The notes under the pieces were generated by a model. It saw nothing but the letters and a program-made list of their open reading frames with translations. It was not told the DNA's origin and did not search any database. This document shows positions 23,117 to 32,685 of a DNA stretch of 64,000 nucleotides, one piece after another. Source of the DNA: Thioalkalivibrio sp. ALJ21 (GTDB lineage Bacteria; Pseudomonadota; Gammaproteobacteria; Ectothiorhodospirales; Ectothiorhodospiraceae); the NCBI RefSeq assembly GCF_000378605.1, contig NZ_KB905155.1, positions 806,001 to 870,000 of the forward strand. The letters run 5' to 3'. The position numbers and the translations under genes are program-made. The first letter of the stretch is position 1, and each line of letters starts with the position of its first letter.

Positions 23117-24640
23117 ATGGGCGTCAAACGAAAGATTCCACCCGTCTTTCTTCTCGGCGCGGCCGGGCTCGCTGTAGCGATCAGTGCCAGTCTCCTTCTC
23201 GCTTCGCAACCCGCAGAAACCTCTCAGCCGCTGGACATTGCAGCGCTGCAGGCCGGGTCCAACGGCAAAATGTCGCCGATGGTCCCCAGCATTTCTTCCA
23301 ATGGCCAGAATGGTCAGGTCGAGCGTCTCTCGCAGTCGCGCCATACGGCGCCAGCCGAACACACCGGTTCGCACTTCGATGCCGAAGCCACCAAGGTGGC
23401 CTACGCGACCGATTTGATTAATGATTCCGGCTTTGACGACGAGACCGACTACCCCACCTCCTACGAAACCTTCGACCTCGACGAAGGCGACGACCGCGTG
23501 GTGGAAGACGATCGCTCGGACTGGAACACCCATACGCTAGACCAGGGCGAACGCCTGACCAGTCTCTGGCAACGCGACTGGGATCTGCCGCTGGCGACCC
23601 TGTACCGCCTGCTGGACGACGACGAGAACGCCTCCATCCTCAATCGCATCCGCCCGGGGCAGGAGATCGAGTGGCAGGTCGACGAGGAAGGCTACCTGAC
23701 CCATCTGCGCCTGTGGACCGACCGCGCCAGCGGCTACGAGTGGGTCCGCGAAGACGACGGTTGGGATTTTGAACGGGGCGAAGTCGAAAACGGTCGCGAA
23801 GTCAGCCATATGGTGATCAGCGCCGAGATCGAGGGCAATATCTCCGCCGCACTGGCCGAGCGCACCGATCTCTCGCCACGCGCGGCCGGTGCCATTGCCG
23901 TGCTGCTGGATCGCTACCTCCCGGTGCGCACCCATGCCCGCAGCGGTGACGAGTTCACCCTGCTGCTGGAGATGGAAACCCTGGTCGGTGACGACACCCC
24001 GCACAACCTGCGCCTGCTGGCGTTTGACTATGAAGGTCAGCGCATTTCGGTGCGCGCCGCGCGTAATACCAACGGCCGCTTCTACACGCCGGACGGCGAG
24101 AGCCTTTTGCCACCGTTCGATCGTCGCCCGTTCTCGGGCAATTACCGCATCAGCTCCGGTTTTGATCCGCGTCGGCGGCATCCGGTGACGGGTCGTGTGG
24201 CCCCCCACTCCGGCACCGACTTCGCGATGCCGATTGGTACGCCCGTGAACGCGCCCGCCGATGGACGCGTCACGCGAGTCGAGAACCACCCCTATGCCGG
24301 GCGTTTCATCGTCATCGAGCACGGACAGGGATACTCCACTCGCTATCTCCACCTGCACCGGCAACTGGTCAGCGTCGGAGACACCGTGAAACGCGGGGAC
24401 CGTATCGCGCTATCCGGCAATACCGGCCGTTCAACCGGGCCGCATCTGCATTACGAAATCCACGTGAACAACCAGCCGCGCGACCCGATGCGCGTCGAAC
24501 TCCCCGAAAGCGAGTCCCTCGCGGGCGAGGAACTGGAGAAATTCAAGAGCCTGAGCCAGACCCTGCTCGCACAGCTCGACAACAGCGAACGCAACACGCA
24601 GGTCGCTTTCACGCCCTACGACGAGTTGCTGAGCCAGTAA
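23117..24640 (+). CDS. M23 (LytM) family murein endopeptidase with LysM/OapA-like domain
   Basis: A 507-residue protein. It has an N-terminal membrane anchor (VFLLGAAGLAVAISASLLLA, ~12-31) and an acidic, low-complexity region (~50-135). An OapA/LysM-like domain follows (QGERLTSLWQRDWDLPLATL, near 143), then the M23 domain near 350-480 with HSGTDFAMPIGTPV and HLHYEIHV carrying the zinc ligands. It resembles MepM (YebA), which cleaves D,D-crosslinks during peptidoglycan growth. Very acidic composition fits a salt-adapted exported protein. ATG 23117 follows AGAGG. Likely monocistronic. Confidence 0.92.
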   Translation: MGVKRKIPPVFLLGAAGLAVAISASLLLASQPAETSQPLDIAALQAGSNGKMSPMVPSISSNGQNGQVERLSQSRHTAPAEHTGSHFDAEATKVAYATDLINDSGFDDETDYPTSYETFDLDEGDDRVVEDDRSDWNTHTLDQGERLTSLWQRDWDLPLATLYRLLDDDENASILNRIRPGQEIEWQVDEEGYLTHLRLWTDRASGYEWVREDDGWDFERGEVENGREVSHMVISAEIEGNISAALAERTDLSPRAAGAIAVLLDRYLPVRTHARSGDEFTLLLEMETLVGDDTPHNLRLLAFDYEGQRISVRAARNTNGRFYTPDGESLLPPFDRRPFSGNYRISSGFDPRRRHPVTGRVAPHSGTDFAMPIGTPVNAPADGRVTRVENHPYAGRFIVIEHGQGYSTRYLHLHRQLVSVGDTVKRGDRIALSGNTGRSTGPHLHYEIHVNNQPRDPMRVELPESESLAGEELEKFKSLSQTLLAQLDNSERNTQVAFTPYDELLSQ

Positions 24641-24700
24641 CGCATTGCTTTTGCTACAGGTTGGCACCTCACCTCGTTACAGGTGGGGCGCGCTTCGATT

Positions 24701-26560
24701 GTGACCCCCACACATTCTCCTGCTATCCCGTGTGAACCACTGACGCAGGCGCAGCTCGTCTGGCGCGACGGGCGCCCGTACGCACCCGAATACCAGGACG
24801 CCTATTTTGGCTCGGACGATCCCCGCGCCGAGGCCCTGGAGGTCTTCGTCGAGGCCAACGACCTCCCGCGCCGATTTGCCGCCGGCGGAACGGTTGCCAT
24901 CGGAGAAACCGGTTTTGGTACAGGCCTCAACGTCCTGCTGACGCTGCAACAGTGGCGGCAACAGGCGCCCCCCGGCGCCTTCCTGTCGATACTGAGCCTG
25001 GAAGCCCACCCGTTGTCGCTCGACGATCTGCGGCAGGTCCATCGGCACCTGGACCTGGACGACGCAGACAGCCAGGCCCTGCGCGCGCAGCATCCGCCTC
25101 CGATCAGCGGCCTGCACCGAATTGTGTTCCCCGGAGCCCGGGCCATCCTGACGCTCGGTCTGGGCGATGCCGCCCCCCTGCTGGCGCAGATCCGCGGCGG
25201 TATCGATGCCTGGTTCCTGGACGGTTTCGCGCCACGTTCGAACCCGGGCCTGTGGAATACGGCGGTCTTTCGCCAGATCGCACGCCTTTCACGCCCTGGC
25301 GCCACCTTTGGCACCTATACCGCGGCCGGCCAGGTACGCCGGGATCTGGAGGCCGTGGGATTCGAAGTCAAACGCGCCCCGGGGCATGGTCAGAAACGCG
25401 AACGCCTGGAAGGGCGCTATCGCGGAACCGAGCCGGACTCGCACAACCGGCCCCGGGTTGCGATCATCGGTGCTGGCGTTGCCGGGCTCGCCTCTGCATT
25501 TGCATTGCACAACAGAGGCTGCGAAGTCGGGGTGTTCGACCCTGCCGGCGCCGGGGGCGGCGCGTCCGGAAACCCGGCCGCGGTCCTGTTGCCCAACCCT
25601 CACCCCAAAGACACGGAGCTGAATCATCTGGCCCTCGCCGGCATGCGCTCGACCCGTGCCCTGCTCGGCGAAATTACCGCGCAAACCGGCATTGACCCCG
25701 TGCTGGCGGAAGGCGTCTCCTTTCATGGCGTCAGCGCCCATGGCCGCAAGCGGGTGCAGCGCCTGCTGCGCGCAGGGCGGGAGCACACCGGGGCGTTGTT
25801 CGACCCCGAGGGCGGGCCGGATTCGGGTCCGGAGCCACGCCTGTACTATCCCGGGGGCTGCGGCCTTAATCTCGCCCGGTTTTGTACGGCCCTCGCGCAG
25901 TCGCTCCCGCCTGTGGAGACCCGCCTGATCACCGCTCTGCGCCTCACCGACGAGGGCCTGATACTGGAAGCCGAACCGGCCGAGTCCAACGCCGATCCTC
26001 TCCCATGGGATCACGTGGTCGTCGCAACGGCGGCTCCCGGGTTGCACACCCTGTGCCCGGAACTGGAACAGGTATCGACCGTTTCCGGGCAAATGACGCG
26101 GATCCGCGCCCCGCTCCCGGACTGGGGCGGACAGGTCGCGACGGGACAGGGGTACTGCATCCCGCTCGGTCCGGGCGAGGCCTGGATTGGGGCTACGTAT
26201 CGGCGGACACAGATGCCGGATGCAGTGGACGCAGCACTCGACACCACTCCCCGCGCCGAGGACGACCAGCTCAACCTCGAACACCTCAGCTGGGTTCCCG
26301 GACTCGGCGACCCCGCACAGGTCGAGACGCTGGAACGCTGGGCGGGGACCCGTGCCGTGGTACGCGATCGCCTGCCTCTGGCCGGTGCGAGTCTCCACGA
26401 CCCCAACCGCCGGATCTGGCTGAATGTGGCCCACGGCTCGCGCGGGCTGTTGTACGCGCCCCTGGCCGCGGAATTGCTGGCTGACCGCCTGCTGGGTCTG
26501 CCGGAACCGCTGCTGGACAGCACCTCTGGCCGCCTCGACCCGCAACGCCCCCTTTCCTAG
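24701..26560 (+). CDS. mnmC: Bifunctional tRNA 5-methylaminomethyl-2-thiouridine biosynthesis protein MnmC
   Basis: About 619 residues. The N-terminal domain (MnmC2, DUF752) has the SAM loop ETGFGTGLNVLLTLQQW (near 70) and catalytic DGFAPRSNPGLWN (near 172). The C-terminal domain (MnmC1) is a DAO-type FAD oxidoreductase with VAIIGAGVAGLASAFAL near 253. It converts cmnm5s2U34 to nm5s2U and then mnm5s2U in the wobble position of tRNA-Lys, Glu and Gln. The start is uncertain: GTG 24701 gives a normal N-terminus, GTG 24683 is six codons upstream. It stands alone, convergent with the GGDEF gene. Confidence 0.94.
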   Translation: MTPTHSPAIPCEPLTQAQLVWRDGRPYAPEYQDAYFGSDDPRAEALEVFVEANDLPRRFAAGGTVAIGETGFGTGLNVLLTLQQWRQQAPPGAFLSILSLEAHPLSLDDLRQVHRHLDLDDADSQALRAQHPPPISGLHRIVFPGARAILTLGLGDAAPLLAQIRGGIDAWFLDGFAPRSNPGLWNTAVFRQIARLSRPGATFGTYTAAGQVRRDLEAVGFEVKRAPGHGQKRERLEGRYRGTEPDSHNRPRVAIIGAGVAGLASAFALHNRGCEVGVFDPAGAGGGASGNPAAVLLPNPHPKDTELNHLALAGMRSTRALLGEITAQTGIDPVLAEGVSFHGVSAHGRKRVQRLLRAGREHTGALFDPEGGPDSGPEPRLYYPGGCGLNLARFCTALAQSLPPVETRLITALRLTDEGLILEAEPAESNADPLPWDHVVVATAAPGLHTLCPELEQVSTVSGQMTRIRAPLPDWGGQVATGQGYCIPLGPGEAWIGATYRRTQMPDAVDAALDTTPRAEDDQLNLEHLSWVPGLGDPAQVETLERWAGTRAVVRDRLPLAGASLHDPNRRIWLNVAHGSRGLLYAPLAAELLADRLLGLPEPLLDSTSGRLDPQRPLS

Positions 26561-26598
26561 TCGCGCAGAACACGCCCCATCAGCTGAGTGTTGGCGAC

Positions 26599-28875
26599 TT
26601 ACGCCCGCGGCGTGGAGCACCCATAGTTATGGGGTGCATCACCCGCCAGGCCGACATCGTTGCGCCCCTGCGCCTTGACCTGATACATGGCCCGGTCGGC
26701 CGCGACCATCAGGTCCGACAGATGCCGGCCTACATCCGGATAGAAGGCCACACCAATACTGGATGTGACTTTCAGCTCCACGAATTCGCCAGGACCGGTG
26801 TGGACCTCGAACGTATTATTGAGGTCCTGCTGAACCCGCTGGGCCAGGTGAAGGCCCTCTTCACGCTCCTCCAGCGGCGCGGTCAGGACGATGAACTCGT
26901 CCCCACCCAGACGGACGAGGACGTCGTCCGGGCGCAGGTGCGATTTCAGCCTTTCCGCGACCCGGCGCAAGAGCTGATCGCCCACGGCATGACCATAGCG
27001 GTCATTCACCGGCTTGAAATGATCCAGATCGATGAAGAGCAGCGCGAGGCGTCCCCCCTGACGCTCGGCACGCGCCGCCAACCGCGGGAACGCACGATCC
27101 AGTGCCGCCCGGTTGGCCATCCCGGTCAGGGGGTCTTCCCAGGCCATGGTCTTCAACTTGACTTCGAGTTCCCGCCGATCCGTGACATCAAGCGCGTGCC
27201 AGACAACGGCGGGGAGGCCGTTGATTGCGCGCGCAAGAGGCCGGATCCGTGCCTCGAACCAGCGCGCACCGGTTTCATGCTCGGGGATCCCCAGACGCTT
27301 CAGCAGATCCACGTCCAGACGGTATTCGTTCGTTTGCAGTGTCCCCTCGTCGATCGCCCGGTTCACCATTTCGAGGAAGTTCGCCGCCACGTCCGAGGGA
27401 AACAACTGATCCAGGGTGTCGCCAAGGAGGGTTGGGGCCATCTCCTGTCGATGGCAAGCCTCCCCGAACACGTGTCGAACCGTGCCCTCCGAATCGACCA
27501 CAAAGGCATACCCCGGAATGGCCTCGAACATCGCGTCCTGTAGATCCCGCGCCGCCGTCAGTGCGTCGAACAACAACCGGTTCTCATTGACGTCGACAAA
27601 CGTCAACAGCCATGCTCGGCCTTGCTCCCAGTCCACAGGCACCCAGCGCAACAGGAAAAAGCGACAGCCCCCTTGAAACACGCATATGCGAACCTCGCGC
27701 CCATGCGTCTCGGCCGGTGTATCGGTGAAATCGAGGTTGGGTGGAAGCCGATCGAGATCATCCGGATGCACAAGATCCAGCTGGGACAGCTCCGTATTCA
27801 CAGGCGGTTGTTGCCCCAGCATCCGAACAAACGCCGGGTTTGCCCAGAGGATGCGTCGCCCCGACACCACCAGCGTCGGGTCTTCCAGCCGATTCACCAG
27901 ACCCCGGTAGCGATCAAGGTCGCGCCGACGTGCCTGCATGCCCGTGCCGACGCGATAGGTGTAGCCGCCCACCGCAAGTGCGCCCACGAACCCCAATGCC
28001 CACCAGGCCATCGGGCGATCCGTACCCCTGTGCGCCGGGTCAACATCCGCCAGCAGCTGCCATTCGCCCCCCGGGAAGCGAATCCGATGCCGGTACGACG
28101 CCTCTTCGTCGAGGCCGTGCGGGTTGTAGAACAACGGGCCGGCCTCGCCCACACCATCCCGGCCGCGCAGGGCCAGCAACAGCGTCCCCCGTTGTTCACC
28201 GATGCCCGCACGCTCCAGCAAGGCCTCAAAATCCAGCGCTATGCTGCTGATACTCAGCTGGTTTGCATGCTCGTCAATGACTAGGTGAGAAGGCCCATCT
28301 GGAGCGGGATCCGTGTCCACTGGGGCGCGCACCAAGAGCCCATAGCCACCCTGAACCAGCGGCCAGGGGCCCGCTACGACCACCTCTCGTTCGTTCAGGA
28401 CTCGGCGAAAGGAATCCGCCTGTTCGGGATGAGTCGCGAGGTTGAGCCCGACCACGCCCTCGTTCCCCTCAAGGGGATAGACGAATTCGATGATTGGCCC
28501 CCGTGCTAGCGTCAGGGAGATCACCAGATCTTCATGCCCGCGGTAGATGCGCTCGGCTACGCGCTCGAACTCGTCGCTTTCCAGGTCCGGATGCACATAG
28601 GCGTAGGCCGCCAGGCCGATGGTCGAATGCACCAACCCATTGATCAGGCTTTCCACCTGAGTGCGCAGACTGGCGAGCTCGCCCGCCACCGCGGCACTCT
28701 GGCGATCTTCCAGCTCGATCTTCCAGGCGCGGTCAATCAGCAGAAACAGCCCGAGGAACACGAGAGCGGCCGCCAGGCCCAGGACAAAGGGACCCGCCGT
28801 GGAGTGCGAATCCCGGCCCCCGTGTCGAGGCGCGTCGTCAGGGGCTTCCGTGCGCGTGTGGGTACTGTCATCCAT
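26599..28875 (-). CDS. Membrane-bound CHASE-PAS-PAS-GGDEF diguanylate cyclase
   Basis: A 758-residue sensor. A membrane segment (FVLGLAAALVFLGLFLLI) near residues 32-49 is followed by a periplasmic CHASE domain (the GNEGVVGLNL and LVQGGYGLLVRAPV blocks) and a second membrane segment (MAWWALGFVGALAVGGYTY). Two PAS domains and a GGDEF domain with intact GGDEF and an RPDD inhibitory site five residues before it complete the protein. It should make c-di-GMP in response to an extracellular small molecule. ATG 28875 is chosen because longer readings run through the tRNA-Leu gene upstream. No partner gene is linked. Confidence 0.93.
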   Translation of the reverse strand: MDDSTHTRTEAPDDAPRHGGRDSHSTAGPFVLGLAAALVFLGLFLLIDRAWKIELEDRQSAAVAGELASLRTQVESLINGLVHSTIGLAAYAYVHPDLESDEFERVAERIYRGHEDLVISLTLARGPIIEFVYPLEGNEGVVGLNLATHPEQADSFRRVLNEREVVVAGPWPLVQGGYGLLVRAPVDTDPAPDGPSHLVIDEHANQLSISSIALDFEALLERAGIGEQRGTLLLALRGRDGVGEAGPLFYNPHGLDEEASYRHRIRFPGGEWQLLADVDPAHRGTDRPMAWWALGFVGALAVGGYTYRVGTGMQARRRDLDRYRGLVNRLEDPTLVVSGRRILWANPAFVRMLGQQPPVNTELSQLDLVHPDDLDRLPPNLDFTDTPAETHGREVRICVFQGGCRFFLLRWVPVDWEQGRAWLLTFVDVNENRLLFDALTAARDLQDAMFEAIPGYAFVVDSEGTVRHVFGEACHRQEMAPTLLGDTLDQLFPSDVAANFLEMVNRAIDEGTLQTNEYRLDVDLLKRLGIPEHETGARWFEARIRPLARAINGLPAVVWHALDVTDRRELEVKLKTMAWEDPLTGMANRAALDRAFPRLAARAERQGGRLALLFIDLDHFKPVNDRYGHAVGDQLLRRVAERLKSHLRPDDVLVRLGGDEFIVLTAPLEEREEGLHLAQRVQQDLNNTFEVHTGPGEFVELKVTSSIGVAFYPDVGRHLSDLMVAADRAMYQVKAQGRNDVGLAGDAPHNYGCSTPRA

Positions 28876-29021
28876 GCCCAGACCTGTCACTACCAGCGGA
28901 ATACCCACTATGCGCCCAAAACGCCCCCCTGTGAACGGTGAGATCGCTGCTCGGCAAAGGCCCAGAAACATGCTTCCGCGAGGCATGAAAGGTCCACAAA
29001 ACACGGACGGAAGGAACGGTA

Positions 29022-29108
29022 TGGTGGGGGCGGCCGGACTCGAACCGGCACAGCCTTGCGGCCGAGGCATTTTAAGTGCCTTGCGTCTACCCGTTTCGCC
29101 ACGCCCCC
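29022..29108 (-). tRNA. tRNA-Leu (anticodon UAA)
   Basis: An 87-nt class II tRNA. The acceptor arms GGGGGCG (5', at 29108-29102) and CGCCCCC (29026-29032 on the opposite strand) pair fully. The anticodon stem AGGCA/TGCCT encloses CTTAAAA with anticodon TAA. The long variable arm and GGTTCGAGTCC T-arm are present, and CCA is encoded (29022-29024). A -10-like TATGAT lies at 29119-29124 on the minus strand. Confidence 0.97.
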
Positions 29109-29151
29109 GGGGACTCGCATCATACCGGCTGCGCAAGCCCCGTGTGGAGTG

Positions 29152-31125
29152 TCAGTCGGGCGACTCGCTCCCCTGCGAGCCGTCCGCCATCTCGGCGATG
29201 GGCAGCGGGATGTGCAATGCAGCGGCCATGGCGCGTAACAGCTCGATCTCGGCCACCTGAACACCACCGCCGCGCTGAACCGTCGCCAGCATCGCCTCCA
29301 CCAGTGTCCGCTTGTCCTTGACCCGCAGCTGGTCGAGCCGCTCCAGGGCCTTGTCGAGCACGGATGCCCAGGCAGTGCCGGCAGTAGCCTGCTCGAGCTC
29401 CGGCGGGGCTTCCGACTCCAGCGGCATGATCCCCGTGAGCGCCGCCACACCGGCATTGAACGCTGTAACCGCCGCATCGGGATCATCCGGATGGCCGTGA
29501 TGGGCCAGAACCGCGAGCACGTAGCGCGCCTGCCCGCCGTTGTCGGCCAGCCGACGGCGCCCCCCCGAACGTGCCTGCGAAGGCCGTTCGATATCCCGCA
29601 GCTGGCGCCGGACAAGCCGCCCGAGCGCATACTCGAAGGCCGACACCCGTCCATCGGCCTGAATCAACTCGTCGACCAGACGCGACAGGACTTCACGTTC
29701 CTGCGGCGGGTGTCGGCGCAGCACGGGGAAGGCCATCTCCAGCAGCGGGATGCGCAGATCCGGGCTGAGTTCCGGCACTTCCTGAAGCAGTTCACGTACC
29801 CGCTTTTCGCTGTCTTCGCCACGCGTCTCGAGGATGCGCATCAGCTGGGCATCGCGCACTTCGGAATCGGACGAAATCAGCAGGTACAGCACGACCTCGG
29901 CGGCCCAGCGGTCGGAATGCACCGAGCGTTCCAGGGCGCTGGGCACCGCGGCGACCAGGAATCCCGCCCCGAGGATATGCGCAAGACCAGGGTCGCCAAT
30001 CGCCTCGAGCAGGGCCTCCGGGTGTAGCCCCAGCCCACCCCCGGCCTTCGGCTCGGCCTGTTCGCGCGCGGCTTCGGCCTTCTGCTCCTCGCGCCGGCGC
30101 CGCGCATCTTCCTGCATCCGTTTTTGCACGGCCTCGAGCTCCGAGGGGTCGAAACCCGGGTCGATTTTGCGGATGCGATCCTCCAGCGGCGGATGCGTCG
30201 CGAACATCCGGCCCAGCCCGCCGTTAACGAACAGCATGTGGCCGACCTCTTCGCTGTCCGCGTTGAGGCCGGAATAGCTGGCCCCGATCTTCTTCAGTGC
30301 CCCTGCAATGCCCTCCGGCTGGCGCGTGAACTGCACGGCCGAGGCGTCCGCCAGGTATTCGCGCTGACGCGATACCGACGCCCGGATCCAGCGCCCGAAG
30401 AACAGGCCGATGTAACCGACGATCATCAGCACCAGGCCCGCGACCACGATCCCGCCCGCGTTGCGGTTGTTGCGGGAAAAGCGCATCGCCATCAGCACAC
30501 GCTGCCCGATCAGCGCCATCACCAGAATCCCGAACAGCATCCCGACCAGGCGGATGTTCATGCGCATGTCGCCATTGAGGATGTGTCCGAACTCGTGGGC
30601 GACCACGCCCTGCAACTCGTCCCGGTTCAGGTGTTCCAGCGCACCGCGCGTCACCGCAACCGCCGCATCCGAAGGCGAATACCCGGCCGCAAATGCATTG
30701 ATCCCCGGCTCCTGCTCCAGCACGTAGACCTCGGGCACCGGCACGCCCGAGGCAATCGCGACCTCTTCCACCACGTTCATCAGGCGTCGACGCAACGGGT
30801 CCCGGGTATCCCCCTCGATCCGCGTCCCCCCGAGCTCGCGCGCGACCGCCCCGCCGCCATCGCGCAGGCTCAGCATGCGATAAAGACTGCCCAGGCCGAT
30901 CAGGCCCACGGTGAACGCGCTGGTCCAGCCGACCACGCCCAGGTTGTCGCGAAGAAACTCCCGGGTCAGCCAGGGTTCGCCCGGTGCGGTCGCCTGCGCC
31001 TGGCCGAACAACACCAGCGCGATCAGGTTCATCACCACCACAATCGCCAGCACGGCCAGCATGAACAGGCCCAGCAGCCAGCGGGTGCGCCGCTGGGCAC
31101 GGTCCTGATGCTCAAAGAAATTCAT
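29152..31125 (-). CDS. M48-family (HtpX-like) membrane metalloprotease with long C-terminal domain
   Basis: A 657-residue protein with two N-terminal membrane helices (~17-42 and 65-82). The M48 domain has HEFGH (H177, E178, H181) with the downstream glutamate in RQREYLADASA, and two further hydrophobic segments around 200-250 as in HtpX. The ~310 residues after the protease domain form a helical extension with a TerB-like stretch (LIQADGRVSAFEYALGRLVR). HtpX proteases clear misfolded membrane proteins. The gene follows lemA by 9 nt on the same strand, a LemA-M48 pairing seen in many bacteria. AGGGACAGGG precedes ATG 31125. Confidence 0.92.
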   Translation of the reverse strand: MNFFEHQDRAQRRTRWLLGLFMLAVLAIVVVMNLIALVLFGQAQATAPGEPWLTREFLRDNLGVVGWTSAFTVGLIGLGSLYRMLSLRDGGGAVARELGGTRIEGDTRDPLRRRLMNVVEEVAIASGVPVPEVYVLEQEPGINAFAAGYSPSDAAVAVTRGALEHLNRDELQGVVAHEFGHILNGDMRMNIRLVGMLFGILVMALIGQRVLMAMRFSRNNRNAGGIVVAGLVLMIVGYIGLFFGRWIRASVSRQREYLADASAVQFTRQPEGIAGALKKIGASYSGLNADSEEVGHMLFVNGGLGRMFATHPPLEDRIRKIDPGFDPSELEAVQKRMQEDARRRREEQKAEAAREQAEPKAGGGLGLHPEALLEAIGDPGLAHILGAGFLVAAVPSALERSVHSDRWAAEVVLYLLISSDSEVRDAQLMRILETRGEDSEKRVRELLQEVPELSPDLRIPLLEMAFPVLRRHPPQEREVLSRLVDELIQADGRVSAFEYALGRLVRRQLRDIERPSQARSGGRRRLADNGGQARYVLAVLAHHGHPDDPDAAVTAFNAGVAALTGIMPLESEAPPELEQATAGTAWASVLDKALERLDQLRVKDKRTLVEAMLATVQRGGGVQVAEIELLRAMAAALHIPLPIAEMADGSQGSESPD

Positions 31126-31134
31126 GCCCTGTCC

Positions 31135-31719
31135 CTAGGAGAAGTTGACCTCGACCGGCTCGCGCTTTTGCGGATCCTCGATCTCCAGCAATTGTGCGGT
31201 GCGGAAGCCGAAGTTGTTTGCGATCAAGGTGTTCGGAAACATCTCGCGCAGGATGTTGTACTGCATCACCGCATCGTTATAGCCCTGACGCGCGAAGGCC
31301 ACCCGGTTCTCGGTGCTGGTCAGCTCCTCGGAGAGCTGCATCATGTTCTCGTTCGCCTTCAGGTCCGGATAGTTCTCGGACAGCGCGAACAAGCGTCCCA
31401 GGGCGCCGGACAGCCCCTGCTCGGCCCCGGACAGCTGGCGCACGGCCTCGGTGTTCGTGGGGTCCCCGCCCACCTGCTTCAGCCGGTCCATCGCCTGATT
31501 GCGCGCCTGGATCACTGCTTCCAGCGTGTCGCGCTCGTGGCTCATGTAGCGTTCCGCGACCTTCACCAGGTTCGGGATCAGGTCGTAGCGCCGGGTCAGC
31601 TGGACGTCGATCTGGGCAAACGCATTCTTGTAGCGGTTGCGCGCCGTCACCAGCCGGTTGTATGTCCAGACCGCCCAGACCACGAGCAGCACCACAATCG
31701 CGATCAGCACCCATTCCAT
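31135..31719 (-). CDS. lemA: LemA family protein
   Basis: A 194-residue protein with an N-terminal membrane anchor (MEWVLIAIVVLLVVWAVWTY), then the LemA core: TARNRYKNAFAQIDVQLTRR, DLIPNLVKVAERYMSHE, AEQGLSGALGRLFALSENYP and the NIL.EMFPN.L.A..FGF end. LemA proteins are helical, membrane-anchored factors of poorly known role, often paired with M48 proteases. ATG 31719 is chosen for GAGGGAGAG; an upstream start at 31743 adds eight residues. It forms an operon with the M48 gene. Confidence 0.93.
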   Translation of the reverse strand: MEWVLIAIVVLLVVWAVWTYNRLVTARNRYKNAFAQIDVQLTRRYDLIPNLVKVAERYMSHERDTLEAVIQARNQAMDRLKQVGGDPTNTEAVRQLSGAEQGLSGALGRLFALSENYPDLKANENMMQLSEELTSTENRVAFARQGYNDAVMQYNILREMFPNTLIANNFGFRTAQLLEIEDPQKREPVEVNFS

Positions 31720-31858
31720 GCCGGCCTCTCCCTCAGCAAACAAAGCCCCGAGTGTACGCAGGAACGACGCCGCCGGCGAACGCCCGGGACTGCGTGAACC
31801 CGGCGCGGCCGTGCTATACCCTGACCCCCATCAATCCCGGAGCCTCACGGATTCCTGA

Positions 31859-32683
31859 ATGAATCTCTCGACCCTTCTCGGCATCATCGGCAGCCTGCTG
31901 GTCTTCGGCAGCGTGATCGCCTTTTCCTCGCAGGATTTGCATGCCTTCCTGAACCTGCCGGGGCTGGGCATCGTGCTCGGCGGCACGATCGCCGCGACCC
32001 TGATGAGCTACCCCTTTCACGAGGTGGTGCGGGTCTTCCGTGCGGGGGCGCACGCCATCCGCGAGGAACACTACGACATCGCCCGCGACCTGGAGGAGAT
32101 CGTCCAGGTTTCGCGCTACTGGTATTCGCAGAACCTGCGCGGCGTCCAGCAGCGCCTCGAACAGGTCCAGAATCCGTTCCTGCGTACCGGCATCCAGCTG
32201 GTGATCGACGACACGCCGATGGACGACATCCAGGACCTGCTGAACTGGCGCATGGCCCGCCTGCGTGCCCGCGAACAGGCCGATGCGCAGATGTTTCGCA
32301 CCATGGCCACCTATGCCCCGGCCTTCGGCATGCTCGGGACGCTGATCGGCCTGATCAACCTGTTGCTGACGACCGAGACCGACGACTTCACCATCATCGC
32401 GGTCAACCTCGGGATCGCCCTGATCACCACGTTCTACGGCATCCTGCTCGCGAATCTCGTGTTCCGCCCGATCGCGATCAAGCTGGAACGCCGCACCGAG
32501 GGCCGCGTCGTGCTGATGACCATGGTGCTCGAAGGCATCATGCTGATGCGCAAGGGCCGCACCCCGGGGTACATCCGCGAGACCCTGCGCTCGTTCATGG
32601 AGAACCACCGCGACGAGATCCGCCAGACGGAGCCCAACGGCGTAGCCGACACGGATGAAGCCGATCGGCAGGAACGCACCTGA
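31859..32683 (+). CDS. motA: MotA/PomA-type flagellar stator protein
   Basis: A 274-residue membrane protein with four segments: LLGIIGSLLVFGSVIAF at the start, LPGLGIVLGGTIAATLMSYP (the second, diagnostic of MotA/PomA), then two around 150-205 (YAPAFGMLGTLIGLINLLL, IAVNLGIALITTFYGILLANL). The cytoplasmic loop between them carries the torque residues. Paired with the MotB-like gene 3 bp downstream. It is one of possibly several stator sets; whether it uses H+ or Na+ cannot be read from sequence, though Na+ would suit a haloalkaliphile. Confidence 0.9.
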   Translation: MNLSTLLGIIGSLLVFGSVIAFSSQDLHAFLNLPGLGIVLGGTIAATLMSYPFHEVVRVFRAGAHAIREEHYDIARDLEEIVQVSRYWYSQNLRGVQQRLEQVQNPFLRTGIQLVIDDTPMDDIQDLLNWRMARLRAREQADAQMFRTMATYAPAFGMLGTLIGLINLLLTTETDDFTIIAVNLGIALITTFYGILLANLVFRPIAIKLERRTEGRVVLMTMVLEGIMLMRKGRTPGYIRETLRSFMENHRDEIRQTEPNGVADTDEADRQERT

Positions 32684-32685
32684 GC

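Noticed and set aside
28876-29136. N-terminal extension of the CHASE-GGDEF protein
   Set aside because: The extra 87 codons read through tRNA-Leu and the spacer; the conserved protein begins at 28875.
30124-31797. A 557-codon plus-strand frame opposite the M48 and lemA genes
   Set aside because: Same shadow composition; it crosses two real genes.
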